64,000 nucleotides of DNA from Rhodococcus xishaensis (GCF_004011825.1 NZ_RKLO01000001.1:124001-188000), one strand, 5' to 3'; shown: positions 34,115 to 43,553, numbered from the stretch's first letter. Translations and numbers: made by a program. Notes: generated by a model not told the origin, from the sequence alone.

Positions 34115-35391
34115 AAGGGGCTCTCTCCTGACTGCTCCTGCTGCCGCCGGTACAACTCGTAGGGGTCATGCACCTCGCGGCCGATGACGTCCGCGAGGGC
34201 GCCCATGTCGTACGTTGTTCTCGCTCCGCCACCCAAGTCTGCGGCACCGACTGCATCGGATTCGCCGGTACCGCCCGCGGCCAGGTTCGACCGGAAGATC
34301 CCGGCCGCGGACTTGGGCAAGAAGTCCTCGTAGACGATCGGCTCACGTATGCCGTCGTGATACGTGAAGTAAGCCATGCCGCGCTTCTCGAGCTCATCCT
34401 CCGATGTCGGGAAACTCTTGTTCCACAGTCCTTTCGAGTTCGACGGATCCGCCTCCATCAGTTCGTCGTACAGGGCGCGGCCGGACCTGGTGAGTGCGAT
34501 CCCGCGGGCTTCGACCTCACCGAACCGCACCCGCAACTCGCCGTCGGTGATCGAACCGTCCGACTCGACGAAGCTGCGTGGCTCGGCCAGGGCACGAAAC
34601 GATGTCTGCCGCAGCAGCACCTCCGGACCCTCCCACCGTGGCGGGCCCTGGATCCGGTCGATCATCGTGATCCCGCGCGCCGACATGCGCGCGTACAGCT
34701 CGTCGATGTCGAGCACCCGTGGCGTCAGGTGATTGATGTGGGTGCTCGAGACGCCGCCGATGTCTGCGGCCACGGCCGAGACCTGCTCGAGTTCGCGATA
34801 CCAAGCCCGGTCCACCGGTTCTCCCGACAGTTCGAATACCGACGTCGCGAGCGAGACGAACCGTTCTGCCTGCTGATCGTCGAGGCCGCCGTCGTCCGCG
34901 GCTCGGCGGGCGAGGGAAAGCAGCACGTCCGGGAACAGTCTGCGCCGTGCCAGGAACGACTCGAGCCGCCGCTGCAGGTCGGGCTCGAAGAAGCGGCGGT
35001 CCGCGGTGATCAGCATCGACGTGAACACTCGGAAAGGGTTGCGAGCCAGTTCGTCCGGATCGATCGGGCGGAATGCGGTCGAGACCACCGGCACGGGAGG
35101 TGTTGCCTCGCGCAGGTCGTACAGGCCCACCGGGTACATGCCGAAACCGGCGAACAGGACCGCGACGTCGTGCATTTCGGCAGGCGTACCCACCCGGATC
35201 GCACCGTGCCGCTCGGCCGTCACCCGTGAGATGGTTCCGAAACGTTCCGCCGAGTCCGGATTCGCCTCCATGTAGTCCGCGTTGACCTGTTCGGTGACGT
35301 CGACCAGCGTCGTGTAGGCCGGCACTTCACGGCCGTACATGCGAGACAGCGCCGCAGCGAATCTCGACCGTAGCTCGTGGATTTCGGCCAT
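34111..35391 (-). CDS. 2-oxoadipate dioxygenase/decarboxylase (DUF1338, HglS-like)
   Basis: A 426-residue member of the DUF1338/HglS family, Fe(II) enzymes converting 2-oxoadipate to 2-hydroxyglutarate (known for P. putida HglS). His residues near ERHGAIR and HINHLTPR are candidate metal ligands, and the SNSKGLWNKSFP and YHDGIREPIVYEDFLP segments are family hallmarks. Gene context supports this: it is coupled to pcd by a 4-base overlap and divergent from lat. It corresponds to Rv3292. An enzyme converting 2-aminoadipate to 2-oxoadipate would complete the route. Start at 35391 chosen at the conserved N-terminus. Confidence 0.85.
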   Translation of the reverse strand: MAEIHELRSRFAAALSRMYGREVPAYTTLVDVTEQVNADYMEANPDSAERFGTISRVTAERHGAIRVGTPAEMHDVAVLFAGFGMYPVGLYDLREATPPVPVVSTAFRPIDPDELARNPFRVFTSMLITADRRFFEPDLQRRLESFLARRRLFPDVLLSLARRAADDGGLDDQQAERFVSLATSVFELSGEPVDRAWYRELEQVSAVAADIGGVSSTHINHLTPRVLDIDELYARMSARGITMIDRIQGPPRWEGPEVLLRQTSFRALAEPRSFVESDGSITDGELRVRFGEVEARGIALTRSGRALYDELMEADPSNSKGLWNKSFPTSEDELEKRGMAYFTYHDGIREPIVYEDFLPKSAAGIFRSNLAAGGTGESDAVGAADLGGGARTTYDMGALADVIGREVHDPYELYRRQQEQSGESPL

Positions 35392-35456
35392 CGTCCCTCG
35401 ATCCTACGAGCCTCGATGCCCGGACGTGGGTGGGAACGCTGACGTAGCCTTGCGAT

Positions 35457-36797
35457 ATGAGCACCGCGGTCCGCCCCGCGGCCGGTGACTCGGACCTGCC
35501 GGCCGGGAGAGTTCACGACGTCCTGCGCGCACACATGCTCGCGGACGGGTTCGACCTGGTCCTCGACCTCGAGAACTCCCTGGGCACGCACGTCGTCGAT
35601 CTGCGCGACGGCACCACCTATCTCGACATGTTCGGCTTCTTCGCCTCGTCGGCGCTCGGCATGAACCACCCGGCGCTCGCCGACGACGTCCAATTCCGCG
35701 ACGAACTCGCGATGGCCGCGATCAACAAGCCCAGCAACTCGGACGTCTACACGGTGCCGATGGCGCGGTTCGTCGACACGTTCGCCCGCGTCCTCGGGGA
35801 CCCCGCGCTGCCGCACCTGTTCTTCGTCGACGGCGGCACCCTCGCCGTCGAGAATGCGCTCAAGGTCGCGTTCGACTGGAAGAGCCGGCGCAACGAGGCG
35901 GCGGGGCGAGATCCCGCGCTCGGCACCCGCGTGCTGCACCTGACCGAGGCGTTCCACGGCCGCAGCGGGTACACCCTGTCGCTGACCAACACCGACCCGG
36001 CCAAGATCGCGCGCTTTCCCAAGTTCGCGTGGCCCCGGATCGACGCGCCCTATCTCGCCGACGGTCGGGACGTCGCCGCCGCCGAGGACCTTGCCCTCGG
36101 GCAGGCGCAGCGTGCGTTCGCCGAGCACCCTCACGACATCGCATGTTTCCTCGCGGAGCCGATCCAGGGCGAGGGCGGCGACCACCACTTCCGGCCGGAG
36201 TTCTTCCGTCGGATGCATGCCCAGTGCGTCGAGAACGATGCACTGTTCATCTTCGACGAGGTCCAGACCGGCTGCGGCCTGACCGGCACCGCGTGGGCGT
36301 ACCAGCAGCTCGGAGTCACACCGGACGTCGTCTCGTTCGGTAAGAAGACTCAGGTGTGCGGGATCATGGCTGGAGGCCGCGTCGACGAGGTCCGCGACAA
36401 CGTCTTCGAGGTCAGCTCGCGCATCAACTCCACCTGGGGCGGCAACCTCACCGACATGGTCCGCGCACGGCGCATCCTCGAGGTCATAGACGAGGACCGG
36501 TTGATCGACCGCGCGCGGCTGTGCGGGGCCCATCTCCTCGGCCGACTCGTAGAGCTCGCCGCCACCCACGACGCCGTCACCGAACCTCGTGGGCGGGGGC
36601 TGATGTGCGCGATCACCCTTCCGACCCCCGAGTTCCGGGACCGGGTACTGCTCGAGTTGCGGGAGTGCGAGCACGTGCTGTTCCTCGCGACCGGTGTGCG
36701 CGGGATCCGGTTCCGACCACCGCTCACGGTGACCATCGCGGAACTCGACGCGGCCGCCGACGCACTCGACCGGGTGCTCGTCCGGATGACGCCTTAG
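35457..36797 (+). CDS. lat: L-lysine 6-aminotransferase
   Basis: A 446-residue class-III PLP aminotransferase moving the epsilon-amino group of lysine to 2-oxoglutarate to give piperideine-6-carboxylate. The IFDEVQTGCGLTG segment (PLP-binding Asp), the SFGKKTQVCG Schiff-base Lys and the NSTWGGNL segment closely follow mycobacterial LAT. It is divergent from the HglS-like gene with 65 bases between starts. In M. tuberculosis the regulator lrpA (Rv3291c) lies in this gap (from memory) but no such gene fits here. Confidence 0.93.
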   Translation: MSTAVRPAAGDSDLPAGRVHDVLRAHMLADGFDLVLDLENSLGTHVVDLRDGTTYLDMFGFFASSALGMNHPALADDVQFRDELAMAAINKPSNSDVYTVPMARFVDTFARVLGDPALPHLFFVDGGTLAVENALKVAFDWKSRRNEAAGRDPALGTRVLHLTEAFHGRSGYTLSLTNTDPAKIARFPKFAWPRIDAPYLADGRDVAAAEDLALGQAQRAFAEHPHDIACFLAEPIQGEGGDHHFRPEFFRRMHAQCVENDALFIFDEVQTGCGLTGTAWAYQQLGVTPDVVSFGKKTQVCGIMAGGRVDEVRDNVFEVSSRINSTWGGNLTDMVRARRILEVIDEDRLIDRARLCGAHLLGRLVELAATHDAVTEPRGRGLMCAITLPTPEFRDRVLLELRECEHVLFLATGVRGIRFRPPLTVTIAELDAAADALDRVLVRMTP

Positions 36798-36897
36798 AGC
36801 CGATCCGCGCGGCTCGCAGTGGGATCTCGAGACCGGCCGCTGCGAGACCTCCAAGGGCCCTGACCTGAAGTCCACGGGCCTCGTCTAGTTTGGGCGC

Positions 36898-37701
36898 ATG
36901 ACGTCCACGAAGGGTGCGAGCATCCCGATCCAGTCCGTTCCCAACCTGCGCGACATCGGCGGGTACAGTACTCGCGACGGAGCCACCGTCCGTTTCGGTC
37001 GCTTCTATCGCTCAACGCACCTCAGCAAGATCAGCGTCGACGACGCTCCGCGACTAGCCGACCTCGGCCTCGCGACGGTCTTCGACCTGCGCACGGAATC
37101 CGAGCGCGACGCCGCGCCCGACAGTTTGCCGGCGTCGGTTCGTGAGGTGGCGTTGGACGTTCTTGCCGACAAGGCCTACCGGTCGGTGCCCGCGCAGATG
37201 CAGGCGGTGCTGTCCGATCCGTCGATCGCCCAGTCGATGCTTGGCGACAACCGCGCCCTCGACTACTTCCTCAGCAGCTATCGCGACTTCGTGACCCTGC
37301 CCAGCGCGGTGGCGTCGTACCGCACTCTGTTCACCGAGCTGGCTGCGCGGGCGACCCTCCCAGCCCTCGTGCACTGCACGACCGGCAAGGACCGGACAGG
37401 GTGGGCGGCGGCGTCGCTGTTGCTGCTGTTGGGTGTCGACGAGGACGACGTCTTTCACGACTACCTGCTCACCAACACCCAACTGCTGCCGGCGTTCGAG
37501 TCGGTGTTCGACAGGTTCGCCGAGGCCGGCGGAGATCCGGAACTGTTGAAGCAGGTGGTCGGGGTTCGACTGGACTACCTGAAGGCTGCGCTGGATCACA
37601 TGCGGGAGAACTTCGGGTCGATCGAGGGCTACTTCGCCGACGGTCTCGGTATCGACGCCGCGGGACGGGAGTCGATCCGGACCCACCTGCTCGAAGGCTG
37701 A
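36898..37701 (+). CDS. PtpB-like tyrosine/lipid phosphatase
   Basis: A 267-residue phosphatase of the Y_phosphatase3 / PtpB family. The N-terminal NLRDIGGYS motif and the P-loop HCTTGKDRTG (Cys160 nucleophile region, HCX5R) are both seen. M. tuberculosis PtpB is a secreted triple-specificity phosphatase (known); no signal peptide is visible here either. Role could be phosphoinositide or protein-tyrosine dephosphorylation, and substrate is open. ATG at 36898 ends 100 bases after lat. Confidence 0.88.
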   Translation: MTSTKGASIPIQSVPNLRDIGGYSTRDGATVRFGRFYRSTHLSKISVDDAPRLADLGLATVFDLRTESERDAAPDSLPASVREVALDVLADKAYRSVPAQMQAVLSDPSIAQSMLGDNRALDYFLSSYRDFVTLPSAVASYRTLFTELAARATLPALVHCTTGKDRTGWAAASLLLLLGVDEDDVFHDYLLTNTQLLPAFESVFDRFAEAGGDPELLKQVVGVRLDYLKAALDHMRENFGSIEGYFADGLGIDAAGRESIRTHLLEG

Positions 37702-37735
37702 CTTCGAACCCGGCGCTGCCGCCGGCGGCTGGTGC

Positions 37736-38089
37736 TCACACCGAGATGCGCATCGGACGCGCAAGCACCCGTGCGAGCACCAGCCCGATCGCGATGCCGA
37801 CCGTGTCCGCGGCCGCATCCCACACCGAACCGCTGCGCTGGATCGGAAGCGCACCCTGCAACACCTCGGACACGGCGGCGAATGCCAGCAGCCATCCGGC
37901 GGTCCAAACGACACCGATGCGGGCGTAACGCGACGTCACCGCCAGCGTGGCGAACATCAGGGCGTGGGTGAGCTTGTCGCTGTTCTCCGGCCCGCTCGGG
38001 ACCGTGGAGCCGGGGGAGAACAGCATCACGAGAACGATGACCGTCGCGATCGTGAGCGGCACGAACCGCGCGTCGATCCTGTCGGCCAC
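37736..38089 (-). CDS. VanZ-like small membrane protein
   Basis: A 117-residue protein with about four membrane segments. The spacing of E and Q in SEVLQGALPIQRSGSVWDAAADTVG, with the conserved D-x-x-x-D-x-x-G, is the VanZ-family core. The family can modulate teicoplanin susceptibility, but most members have no known role. GTG at 38089 with GAAGG 8 bases upstream is preferred over longer Arg-rich readings. It sits 11 bases after the stop of the gene at 38101-38442 and reads in the same direction. Confidence 0.7.
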   Translation of the reverse strand: MADRIDARFVPLTIATVIVLVMLFSPGSTVPSGPENSDKLTHALMFATLAVTSRYARIGVVWTAGWLLAFAAVSEVLQGALPIQRSGSVWDAAADTVGIAIGLVLARVLARPMRISV

Positions 38090-38100
38090 AACGGCTGCCT

Positions 38101-38442
38101 TCAACGCTCGGTGAGGGCGAGCCCGAGGGCTCCTGCGGCGAAACGTCGCGCGGCGTCGAGGGCGGCGGCGAGAGCGCCGTCGTGGCCGGGACGAGCCCAG
38201 CCATCCAGGATGCACTCGGATCCCTTCGGGGTCAGGCCGACCTCCGCGAGGAGTTCACCCGTGGTGGGCTCGCACACGGCCCACGAGTAGTGCTCGTCAT
38301 CGGCCCATTGTCGGGCGCGCTCGGTGACGTAGCCGGGGTCCACGACGCCGCCGTCGCGGAGCGCAGGCCCGTCGTCGACTCGCTCGTCGGCGCGCAGGGC
38401 GCGCAGGTACCAGGATCCTGCGTTGATCTCGATCGGTTCCAT
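38101..38442 (-). CDS. short GNAT-like/unknown protein
   Basis: A 113-residue protein starting MEPIEINAGSWYLRALRADERVDDGPAL. The first strand-loop-helix and the WAVCEPTTGELLAEVGLTP strand pair resemble the N-terminal half of RimJ/GNAT acetyltransferases, but the acetyl-CoA P-loop (RGxGxG/A) is absent. It may be a degenerate family member with a substrate-binding role. The ATG shares one base with the upstream stop (TGATG), so it is coupled to the DUF1707 gene. Confidence 0.6.
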   Translation of the reverse strand: MEPIEINAGSWYLRALRADERVDDGPALRDGGVVDPGYVTERARQWADDEHYSWAVCEPTTGELLAEVGLTPKGSECILDGWARPGHDGALAAALDAARRFAAGALGLALTER

Positions 38443-38843
38443 CAGCTGCCGCTGTGTCCCTTCTCGCCGCCGAACAGGATGGCCGCAGTCGCGGGGATGA
38501 GAAGGAAGAACAACCAACTGTGGTCGATCGGCACCAGGAAGAACAGTGCGAGCGCGACGAACGGGAGCACCGCCATGACGGTACTGCGCCAGGATCTGCC
38601 CTCGACGGTCTCGGAGGAGGCGCCTGTCCCGGGCGTCGAACCGAGAACAGGAGTCGAACCGAGCGCCGGCAGGTCGGTGAACACCTTGTCTAGTTGGCTG
38701 CGCATCATGGCTGCGGCGATCTGCCCGCTGCGCTCGTCGAACTCGGCGACCGTGAGGCGACCGTCGCTGAAGTGCTGAGTCAGCGCCTCGAGTGCCCTTT
38801 CGCGTTCTGCGGTGCCGATACGGATGTCGGGTACGTCGGCCAT
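38442..38843 (-). CDS. DUF1707 domain membrane protein
   Basis: A 133-residue protein. Residues ~5-50 form a DUF1707 domain (IRIGTAERERALEALTQHFSDGRLTVAEFDER). A Ser/Thr/Gly linker follows, then two hydrophobic segments (~85-102 and ~107-122) separated by an HSW turn. The family is common in actinobacteria, often near stress or signalling genes, function unknown. ATG at 38843 begins the domain; no clear ribosome site. First gene of a three-gene unit with 38101-38442 and the VanZ-like gene. Confidence 0.75.
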   Translation of the reverse strand: MADVPDIRIGTAERERALEALTQHFSDGRLTVAEFDERSGQIAAAMMRSQLDKVFTDLPALGSTPVLGSTPGTGASSETVEGRSWRSTVMAVLPFVALALFFLVPIDHSWLFFLLIPATAAILFGGEKGHSGS

Positions 38844-38907
38844 GTCCAAAAGACTACTAAGGCTGCCGAGAGTGCTGAGCACTGCCAGAGGAGCAATACC
38901 TGAACAG

Positions 38908-38953
38908 CGCTGTGCGCGCCCCTGAATCCGGGATCCGTGAGGCGCGCACAGCG
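38908..38953 (-). terminator. strong hairpin terminator downstream of accA3
   Basis: Perfect 13-bp arms cgctgtgcgcgcc (38908-38920) and ggcgcgcacagcg (38941-38953) with a 20-base loop, 12 bases beyond the accA3 stop on the minus strand. It separates accA3 from the DUF1707 unit. Confidence 0.8.
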
Positions 38954-38965
38954 ATGGAACAGGTG

Positions 38966-40771
38966 CTACTTGAGTTCGGCCAGGACCGTGCCCTGCGTGA
39001 TGGCGGCGCCCGGCTCGACCTTCAGACCCGTGACCACACCGGACTTGTGCGCGGTGACCGGGTTCTCCATCTTCATGGCCTCGAGGACGACGATCAGATC
39101 ACCCTCGGCGACCTCCTGGCCCTCCTCGACGGCGACCTTGACCACGGTGCCCTGCATCGGCGCGGTCACGGCGTCACCGGACGCGGCACCGGCGCCGGAG
39201 CCGCCGCGCTTGCGCGCCTTCGGCTTCTTGCGAATGGCACCGCTCGCGCCGCCCGTATTGCCGATCGAGAACGAACCGGGCAGCGACACCTCGACACGAC
39301 GGCCGCCGACCTCGACGACGACCGACTGGCGGGGGAGGTGCTCGTCGTCGTCCGCGGCAGTGCCGGCTCCCTTGTACGGCTCGATCGGGTTGTCCCACTC
39401 GGTCTCGATCCACTTGGTGTAGACGTCGAACTTCTCGACCCCGTTCTCGTCGACCTTGCCGATGAACGCGTCGTTCTCGACGATGTGGCGGTGGAACGGG
39501 ATGACGGTGGCGAGGCCTTCGACCTCGAACTCGGCGAGCGCGCGGCGAGCACGCTGGAGGGCCTGCTCCCGGTTCTCGCCGGTGACGATCAGCTTGGCGA
39601 GCATCGAGTCGAACTGGCCGCCGATGACATCGCCCGCGACGACACCGGAGTCGACGCGCACGCCCGGCCCCGAGGGCTCCTTGTAGACGGTGATCGGGCC
39701 GGGAGCGGGCAGGAAGCCGCGACCGGCGTCCTCGCCGTTGATGCGGAACTCGAACGAATGGCCCCGAGGGGTCGGATCCTCGGTGATCTCGAGCTTCTCG
39801 CCGTTGGCGATGCGGAACTGCTGGCGGACCAGGTCGATGCCGGCGGTCTCCTCGGTGACCGGGTGTTCGACCTGCAGGCGGGTGTTGACCTCTAGGAACG
39901 AGACGGTGTCGCCCTGGACGAGGTACTCGACCGTACCGGCGCCGTAGTAGCCGGACTCCCTGCAAATGGCCTTCGCGGACTCGTGGATGCGGCGACGCTG
40001 GTCGTCGGTCAAGAACGGTGCCGGGGCCTCCTCGACGAGCTTCTGGAAGCGGCGCTGCAGCGAGCAGTCGCGGGTACCTGCGACGACGACGTTGCCGTGC
40101 GTGTCGGCGATCACCTGGGCCTCGACGTGGCGAGCCTTGTCGAGGTATTGCTCGACGAAGCACTCTCCGCGGCCGAAGGCGGCGGTCGCCTCGCGGGTGG
40201 CCGAGTCGAACAGCTCGGGGATCTCCTCGATGGTGTGCGCGACCTTCATGCCGCGGCCACCGCCACCGAAGGCGGCCTTGATCGCGACCGGGACCCCGTA
40301 CTGCTTGGCGAACTCGACGACCTCGTCGGCGTTCTTGACCGGGTCCTTGGTGCCGGCCGCCATCGGCGCGTTGGCGCGCTCGGCGATGTGGCGGGCGGTG
40401 ACCTTGTCTCCGAGGTCGCGGATGGACTGCGGCGAGGGGCCGATCCAGATCAGACCCGCGTCGAGGACTGCCTGTGCGAAGTCCGCGTTCTCGGACAAGA
40501 AGCCGTAGCCGGGGTGAATGGCGTCGGCGCCGGACTTCGCGGCGGCGTCGAGGATCTTGTCGAACACCAGGTAGGACTCGGCGGAGGTCTGGCCGCCCAG
40601 AGCGAAGGCCTCGTCAGCGAGTTTCACGAACTGTGCGTCCGCGTCCGGTTCGGCGTAGACGGCGACGCTGCCGTAGCCGGCGTCTTTCGCGGCCCGGATG
40701 ACCCGCACAGCGATCTCGCCGCGGTTGGCGACGAGCACCTTCGTGATTTGCGCGCTGGCTTGAGTGGGCAC
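38966..40771 (-). CDS. accA3: acyl-CoA carboxylase alpha subunit (biotin carboxylase + BCCP)
   Basis: A 601-residue biotin-dependent subunit shared by acetyl-, propionyl- and long-chain acyl-CoA carboxylases of mycolata. ATP-grasp biotin carboxylase domain (residues 1-450: [11 protein letters not shown] glycine loop, [14 protein letters not shown] active site), linker, and C-terminal biotinyl domain with EAMKMENP at about 567. The GTG at 40771 has AGGAGG 7 bases upstream and gives a length equal to mycobacterial AccA3. Partners accD5 and accE5 and the ligase birA lie 3-6 kb away. Upstream region carries a palindrome and hairpin. Confidence 0.96.
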   Translation of the reverse strand: MPTQASAQITKVLVANRGEIAVRVIRAAKDAGYGSVAVYAEPDADAQFVKLADEAFALGGQTSAESYLVFDKILDAAAKSGADAIHPGYGFLSENADFAQAVLDAGLIWIGPSPQSIRDLGDKVTARHIAERANAPMAAGTKDPVKNADEVVEFAKQYGVPVAIKAAFGGGGRGMKVAHTIEEIPELFDSATREATAAFGRGECFVEQYLDKARHVEAQVIADTHGNVVVAGTRDCSLQRRFQKLVEEAPAPFLTDDQRRRIHESAKAICRESGYYGAGTVEYLVQGDTVSFLEVNTRLQVEHPVTEETAGIDLVRQQFRIANGEKLEITEDPTPRGHSFEFRINGEDAGRGFLPAPGPITVYKEPSGPGVRVDSGVVAGDVIGGQFDSMLAKLIVTGENREQALQRARRALAEFEVEGLATVIPFHRHIVENDAFIGKVDENGVEKFDVYTKWIETEWDNPIEPYKGAGTAADDDEHLPRQSVVVEVGGRRVEVSLPGSFSIGNTGGASGAIRKKPKARKRGGSGAGAASGDAVTAPMQGTVVKVAVEEGQEVAEGDLIVVLEAMKMENPVTAHKSGVVTGLKVEPGAAITQGTVLAELK

Positions 40772-40925
40772 TGAGCCTCCTGTGTTTCGCATGGTAGGTT
40801 CCCGCGGTTTGCTGGTGTCACCGGCAGGTGTCTGTTGGCATCTCATCGGAGTCTATGCACCAATCAGGTAACCGATGTAACCGGATAGCGCTTACACATT
40901 AAGGGCTCAGATTCCCACTGCAACC

Positions 40926-40939
40926 CTACTGATCAGTAG
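40926..40939. promoter_or_regulatory. 14-bp perfect palindrome upstream of accA3
   Basis: ctactgatcagtag, about 155 bases upstream of accA3, adjacent to a hairpin (gcgctgt 40939-40945 / acagcgc 40957-40963) that may terminate sufE-sseA transcription. Possible operator for accA3. Confidence 0.45.
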
Positions 40940-41054
40940 CGCTGTCGTCGTCCGCAACAGCGCCCGGTGTTGGTGGCAGCGGCCCGCCTGTCAGGAAGGT
41001 CGTTCACGAACGCCCACCGGGCGCGTGCTGGGCAGCGCAGCACGTTTCGCGCGC

Positions 41055-41468
41055 TCAGACGCGAAGGTGCCGCTTGATGCGCGCGAGCATGGCACTCATG
41101 CCGCGCAACCGCAACGGGCTGACCGCGTCGGCCAGGCCGAGCTCTGAATAGAAGTCGTCGGGAACCGCGAGGATCGTTGCGGCACTGTGTCCGTCGAGTC
41201 CCTGGTGGAGGATCGACGCGAAACCACGTGTCGTCGGAGCCTCGGCTGGCGCACTGAAGTGCAGTTGAACCCTGTCCCGGTCGTTGCTGTCGACGAACAG
41301 GAACAGCGGTGACTGGCATTCAGGGACCGGCTCCATCGCGTCCTGCTCGAGCTCAGGCGGCAGCGGAGCCAGTTCGCGGCTGAACTCGAGCAGCAGTTGC
41401 AGCTTGTCCTGGCCGTCGACGGCGGCGAAGTCGTCGACGATCTCGGCGAGACTCTCGGGCAGGCTCAT
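41055..41468 (-). CDS. sufE: SufE-family sulfur acceptor protein
   Basis: A 137-residue Fe-S assembly accessory protein. The family Cys that accepts persulfide from a SufS-type desulfurase is in [11 protein letters not shown] (about residue 51), within the SufE fold of N-terminal helix, sheet and C-terminal [11 protein letters not shown] helix. The start overlaps the sseA stop by 4 bases, so a sulfurtransferase and a sulfur acceptor are co-produced, as in Rv3284-Rv3283. The suf operon itself is not in the window. Confidence 0.9.
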   Translation of the reverse strand: MSLPESLAEIVDDFAAVDGQDKLQLLLEFSRELAPLPPELEQDAMEPVPECQSPLFLFVDSNDRDRVQLHFSAPAEAPTTRGFASILHQGLDGHSAATILAVPDDFYSELGLADAVSPLRLRGMSAMLARIKRHLRV

Positions 41469-42388
41469 GAGGCCACTTCCCGGGCCGAACCCGGTGTGGC
41501 GCCCGGCGCGTCACCCGGATCATCGCCCTTCACGATCGGCACCCGCACGACATTGCCCCACTCGGTCCACGAGCCGTCGTAGTTGCGAACGTTCGGGAAT
41601 CCGAGCAGGTGGGTCAGGACGAACCAGGTGTGGCTCGACCGCTCACCGATCCGGCAGTAGGCGACCACGTCGTCGTCGCGCGAGAAGTCCGCGTAGATCT
41701 GCTCGAGTTCGGCACGGTTGCGGAATCGCCCGTCCGGTGCCGCGGCGCGTGCCCACGGGATCGATACCGCCGTCGGGATGTGGCCGCCGCGCAGCGCACC
41801 CTCCTCCGGGTAGTCCGGCATGTGGGTGCGTTCGCCCGTGTACTCCTGTGGGGAACGTACGTCCACTAGCGGGCCGTTGCCGAGGTGTGCCAGGACCTCG
41901 TCCCTGAACGTTCGAATACGGCTGTCGTCGCGCTCCGTGACCGGGTACTGGGTGGGTGCGGGGGTGGGGACGTCGAGCGTGGTGTCGCGACTCTCCGACA
42001 GCCATACGTCTCGGCCGCCGTCGAGCAGTCGGACGTCCTCGTGCCCGAACAGCGTGAAGACCCACAACGCGTACGCGGCCCACCAGTTGCTCTTGTCGCC
42101 GTAGATCACGACAGTGTCCGAGCGCTCGATGCCCTTGCGGCCCATCAGGTCCGCGAACGCCTTCCCGTCGATGTAGTCCCGGGTGACCGGGTCGTTGAGG
42201 TCGAGGTGCCAATCGATCTTCACAGCGCCGGGAATGTGGCCGACGTCGTAGAGCAGCACGTCCTCGTCCGACTCCACCACCTTCACGCCGGGGGCGCCCA
42301 GGTTGGCGGACAGCCACTCGGTCGAGACGAGTCGCTCTGGATGGGCGTATGCAGCGAACGCGGGATTGGAATCGGGTGCGACGGGCAC
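41465..42388 (-). CDS. sseA: thiosulfate/3-mercaptopyruvate sulfurtransferase
   Basis: A 307-residue two-domain rhodanese. The N-terminal inactive domain spans ~20-150. The C-terminal catalytic domain carries the active Cys in [10 protein letters not shown] (about residue 246), the loop that sets substrate choice. Substrate is thiosulfate or mercaptopyruvate. Coupled to sufE downstream. Divergent from the truncated haemoglobin gene with 125 bases between. Confidence 0.92.
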   Translation of the reverse strand: MPVAPDSNPAFAAYAHPERLVSTEWLSANLGAPGVKVVESDEDVLLYDVGHIPGAVKIDWHLDLNDPVTRDYIDGKAFADLMGRKGIERSDTVVIYGDKSNWWAAYALWVFTLFGHEDVRLLDGGRDVWLSESRDTTLDVPTPAPTQYPVTERDDSRIRTFRDEVLAHLGNGPLVDVRSPQEYTGERTHMPDYPEEGALRGGHIPTAVSIPWARAAAPDGRFRNRAELEQIYADFSRDDDVVAYCRIGERSSHTWFVLTHLLGFPNVRNYDGSWTEWGNVVRVPIVKGDDPGDAPGATPGSAREVAS

Positions 42389-42445
42389 TGGTGGGCTCCT
42401 GAGGCAGGTGTGGGTGGAGGGCTATCCACATCCGATTCTATGTGG

Positions 42446-42461
42446 TCCCACACTCGTGGGA
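42446..42461. promoter_or_regulatory. inverted repeats between sseA and the globin gene
   Basis: tcccacactcgtggga (6-bp arms, 4-base loop), next to ccaca (42426-42430) and tgtgg (42441-42445) with a 10-base spacer. Possible operator for one or both divergent genes. Confidence 0.35.
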
Positions 42462-42513
42462 GCGGTCGAGATCATCCACGGCTACCGGTGGGTAGCCAGT
42501 ACCGTCGTGGACC

Positions 42514-42909
42514 GTGACGCGCCCTACCGACCACCGCCGCGACATAGCCGGCCGCCCCGACGTCGATCGGTTGGTGCGCTCGTTCTACGAGCGGGCCCTC
42601 GTCGATCCGATGCTCGCGGCGGCGTTCGAGACCCTCGCGACGGTCGGGCTGGACGAACACCTGCCTGTCGTGGGCGACTTCTGGGAGCAGATCCTTTTCC
42701 GTACCACGCGCTACCGAGGCGACTTCGCGCTCGTCCACGAGGCACTGAATAGGCAACACGGGCTCGCGGGCGAGAAGCTCGCGCGGTGGCTGGATCTGTG
42801 GTGCGAGACGGTGGACACCGAATTCGCCGGACCTGACGCTGAACGCGCGAAGACGAAAGCGATTGCTATGGCAGGTGCGCTGGGGAGAACCTGGACACCG
42901 GCGACCTAG
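42514..42909 (+). CDS. truncated haemoglobin, group III-like
   Basis: A 131-residue haem protein. The start DIAGRPDVDRLVRSFYERALVDPML, the FWEQILFRTTRYRG segment with Trp/Tyr of the distal pocket, and the proximal His region FALVHEALNRQHGL are typical of group III (trHbP) rather than groups I/II: the usual Gly-Gly motifs are missing. Roles proposed for this group are NO or sulfide/oxygen chemistry, unproven here. GTG start at 42514. It overlaps convergently with maf by 4 bases at 42906-42909. Confidence 0.85.
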   Translation: MTRPTDHRRDIAGRPDVDRLVRSFYERALVDPMLAAAFETLATVGLDEHLPVVGDFWEQILFRTTRYRGDFALVHEALNRQHGLAGEKLARWLDLWCETVDTEFAGPDAERAKTKAIAMAGALGRTWTPAT

Positions 42910-43553
42910 CGGACGAGCGCGTTGGCGGCCCACAATTCAGCCACCGAGACGCCGAGCTCGCCGAGCAGGCGCCGGACGAGTGGTAGTCCGATGCCGATGA
43001 CGCTGGACGGGTCCCCGTCGATTCGTTCGACGAACCAGCCGCCGAGGCTGTCGAGGGTGAAGGCTCCGGCCACCTTCAGCGGTTCACCCGATGCGAGGTA
43101 AGCCTCGAGGTCCTCGGCCGACGGGGTGCCGAAGTGGACGACCGTGCCGCTGTGGTCCGACGCCTCTGCGACGACCATGCCGCCCTCGACCCGCAGCACG
43201 CTGTGCCCGGTGAGGAGAGTCGCGCTGCGGCCGGCCATGGACTGCCAGCGGCGGCGCGCGACGTCGACGGTGTGCGGTTTGCCCTGCAGTTCGCCATCGA
43301 TGAGCAGCATCGAATCGCAGCCGATCACGACGGCGTCGGTCCATCCCTCGGCGGTCAGCGAGGAAGCCACGTCACGGGCCTTGGCCTCCGCAAGCGCGGT
43401 GACGATCACCTCGGGGGCCGCTGAGGCGCCGAGATGGCCGATGAGCGCGTCCTCGTCGACGTCGGAGACACGGACGGTGGGTTCGACCCCGGCGCCCCGC
43501 AGCACGGTCAACCGTGCCGGGGACGCCGAGGCGAGAACCAGTCGGGTCACCAC
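42906..43553 (-). CDS. maf: Maf-like nucleotide pyrophosphatase
   Basis: About 215 residues. The SASPARL motif (ASASP, near residue 8) binds the nucleotide phosphate, and the VIGCDSMLLIDGE and GKPHTVDVARR segments carry the metal/base-binding residues of the Maf/Ham1 fold. These enzymes hydrolyse modified or canonical dTTP/UTP/CTP to monophosphates. GTG codons at 43553, 43550 and 43565 are possible starts and lie inside the first unit of the 23-bp tandem array, so the true start is uncertain. Next to accE5 as Rv3282-Rv3281. Confidence 0.88.
   Translation of the reverse strand: MVTRLVLASASPARLTVLRGAGVEPTVRVSDVDEDALIGHLGASAAPEVIVTALAEAKARDVASSLTAEGWTDAVVIGCDSMLLIDGELQGKPHTVDVARRRWQSMAGRSATLLTGHSVLRVEGGMVVAEASDHSGTVVHFGTPSAEDLEAYLASGEPLKVAGAFTLDSLGGWFVERIDGDPSSVIGIGLPLVRRLLGELGVSVAELWAANALVR

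Noticed and set aside
35220-36875. 551-residue minus-strand frame over lat
   Set aside because: Shadow of lat, which has clear PLP motifs; composition is Arg/Glu/Val-biased with no motif.
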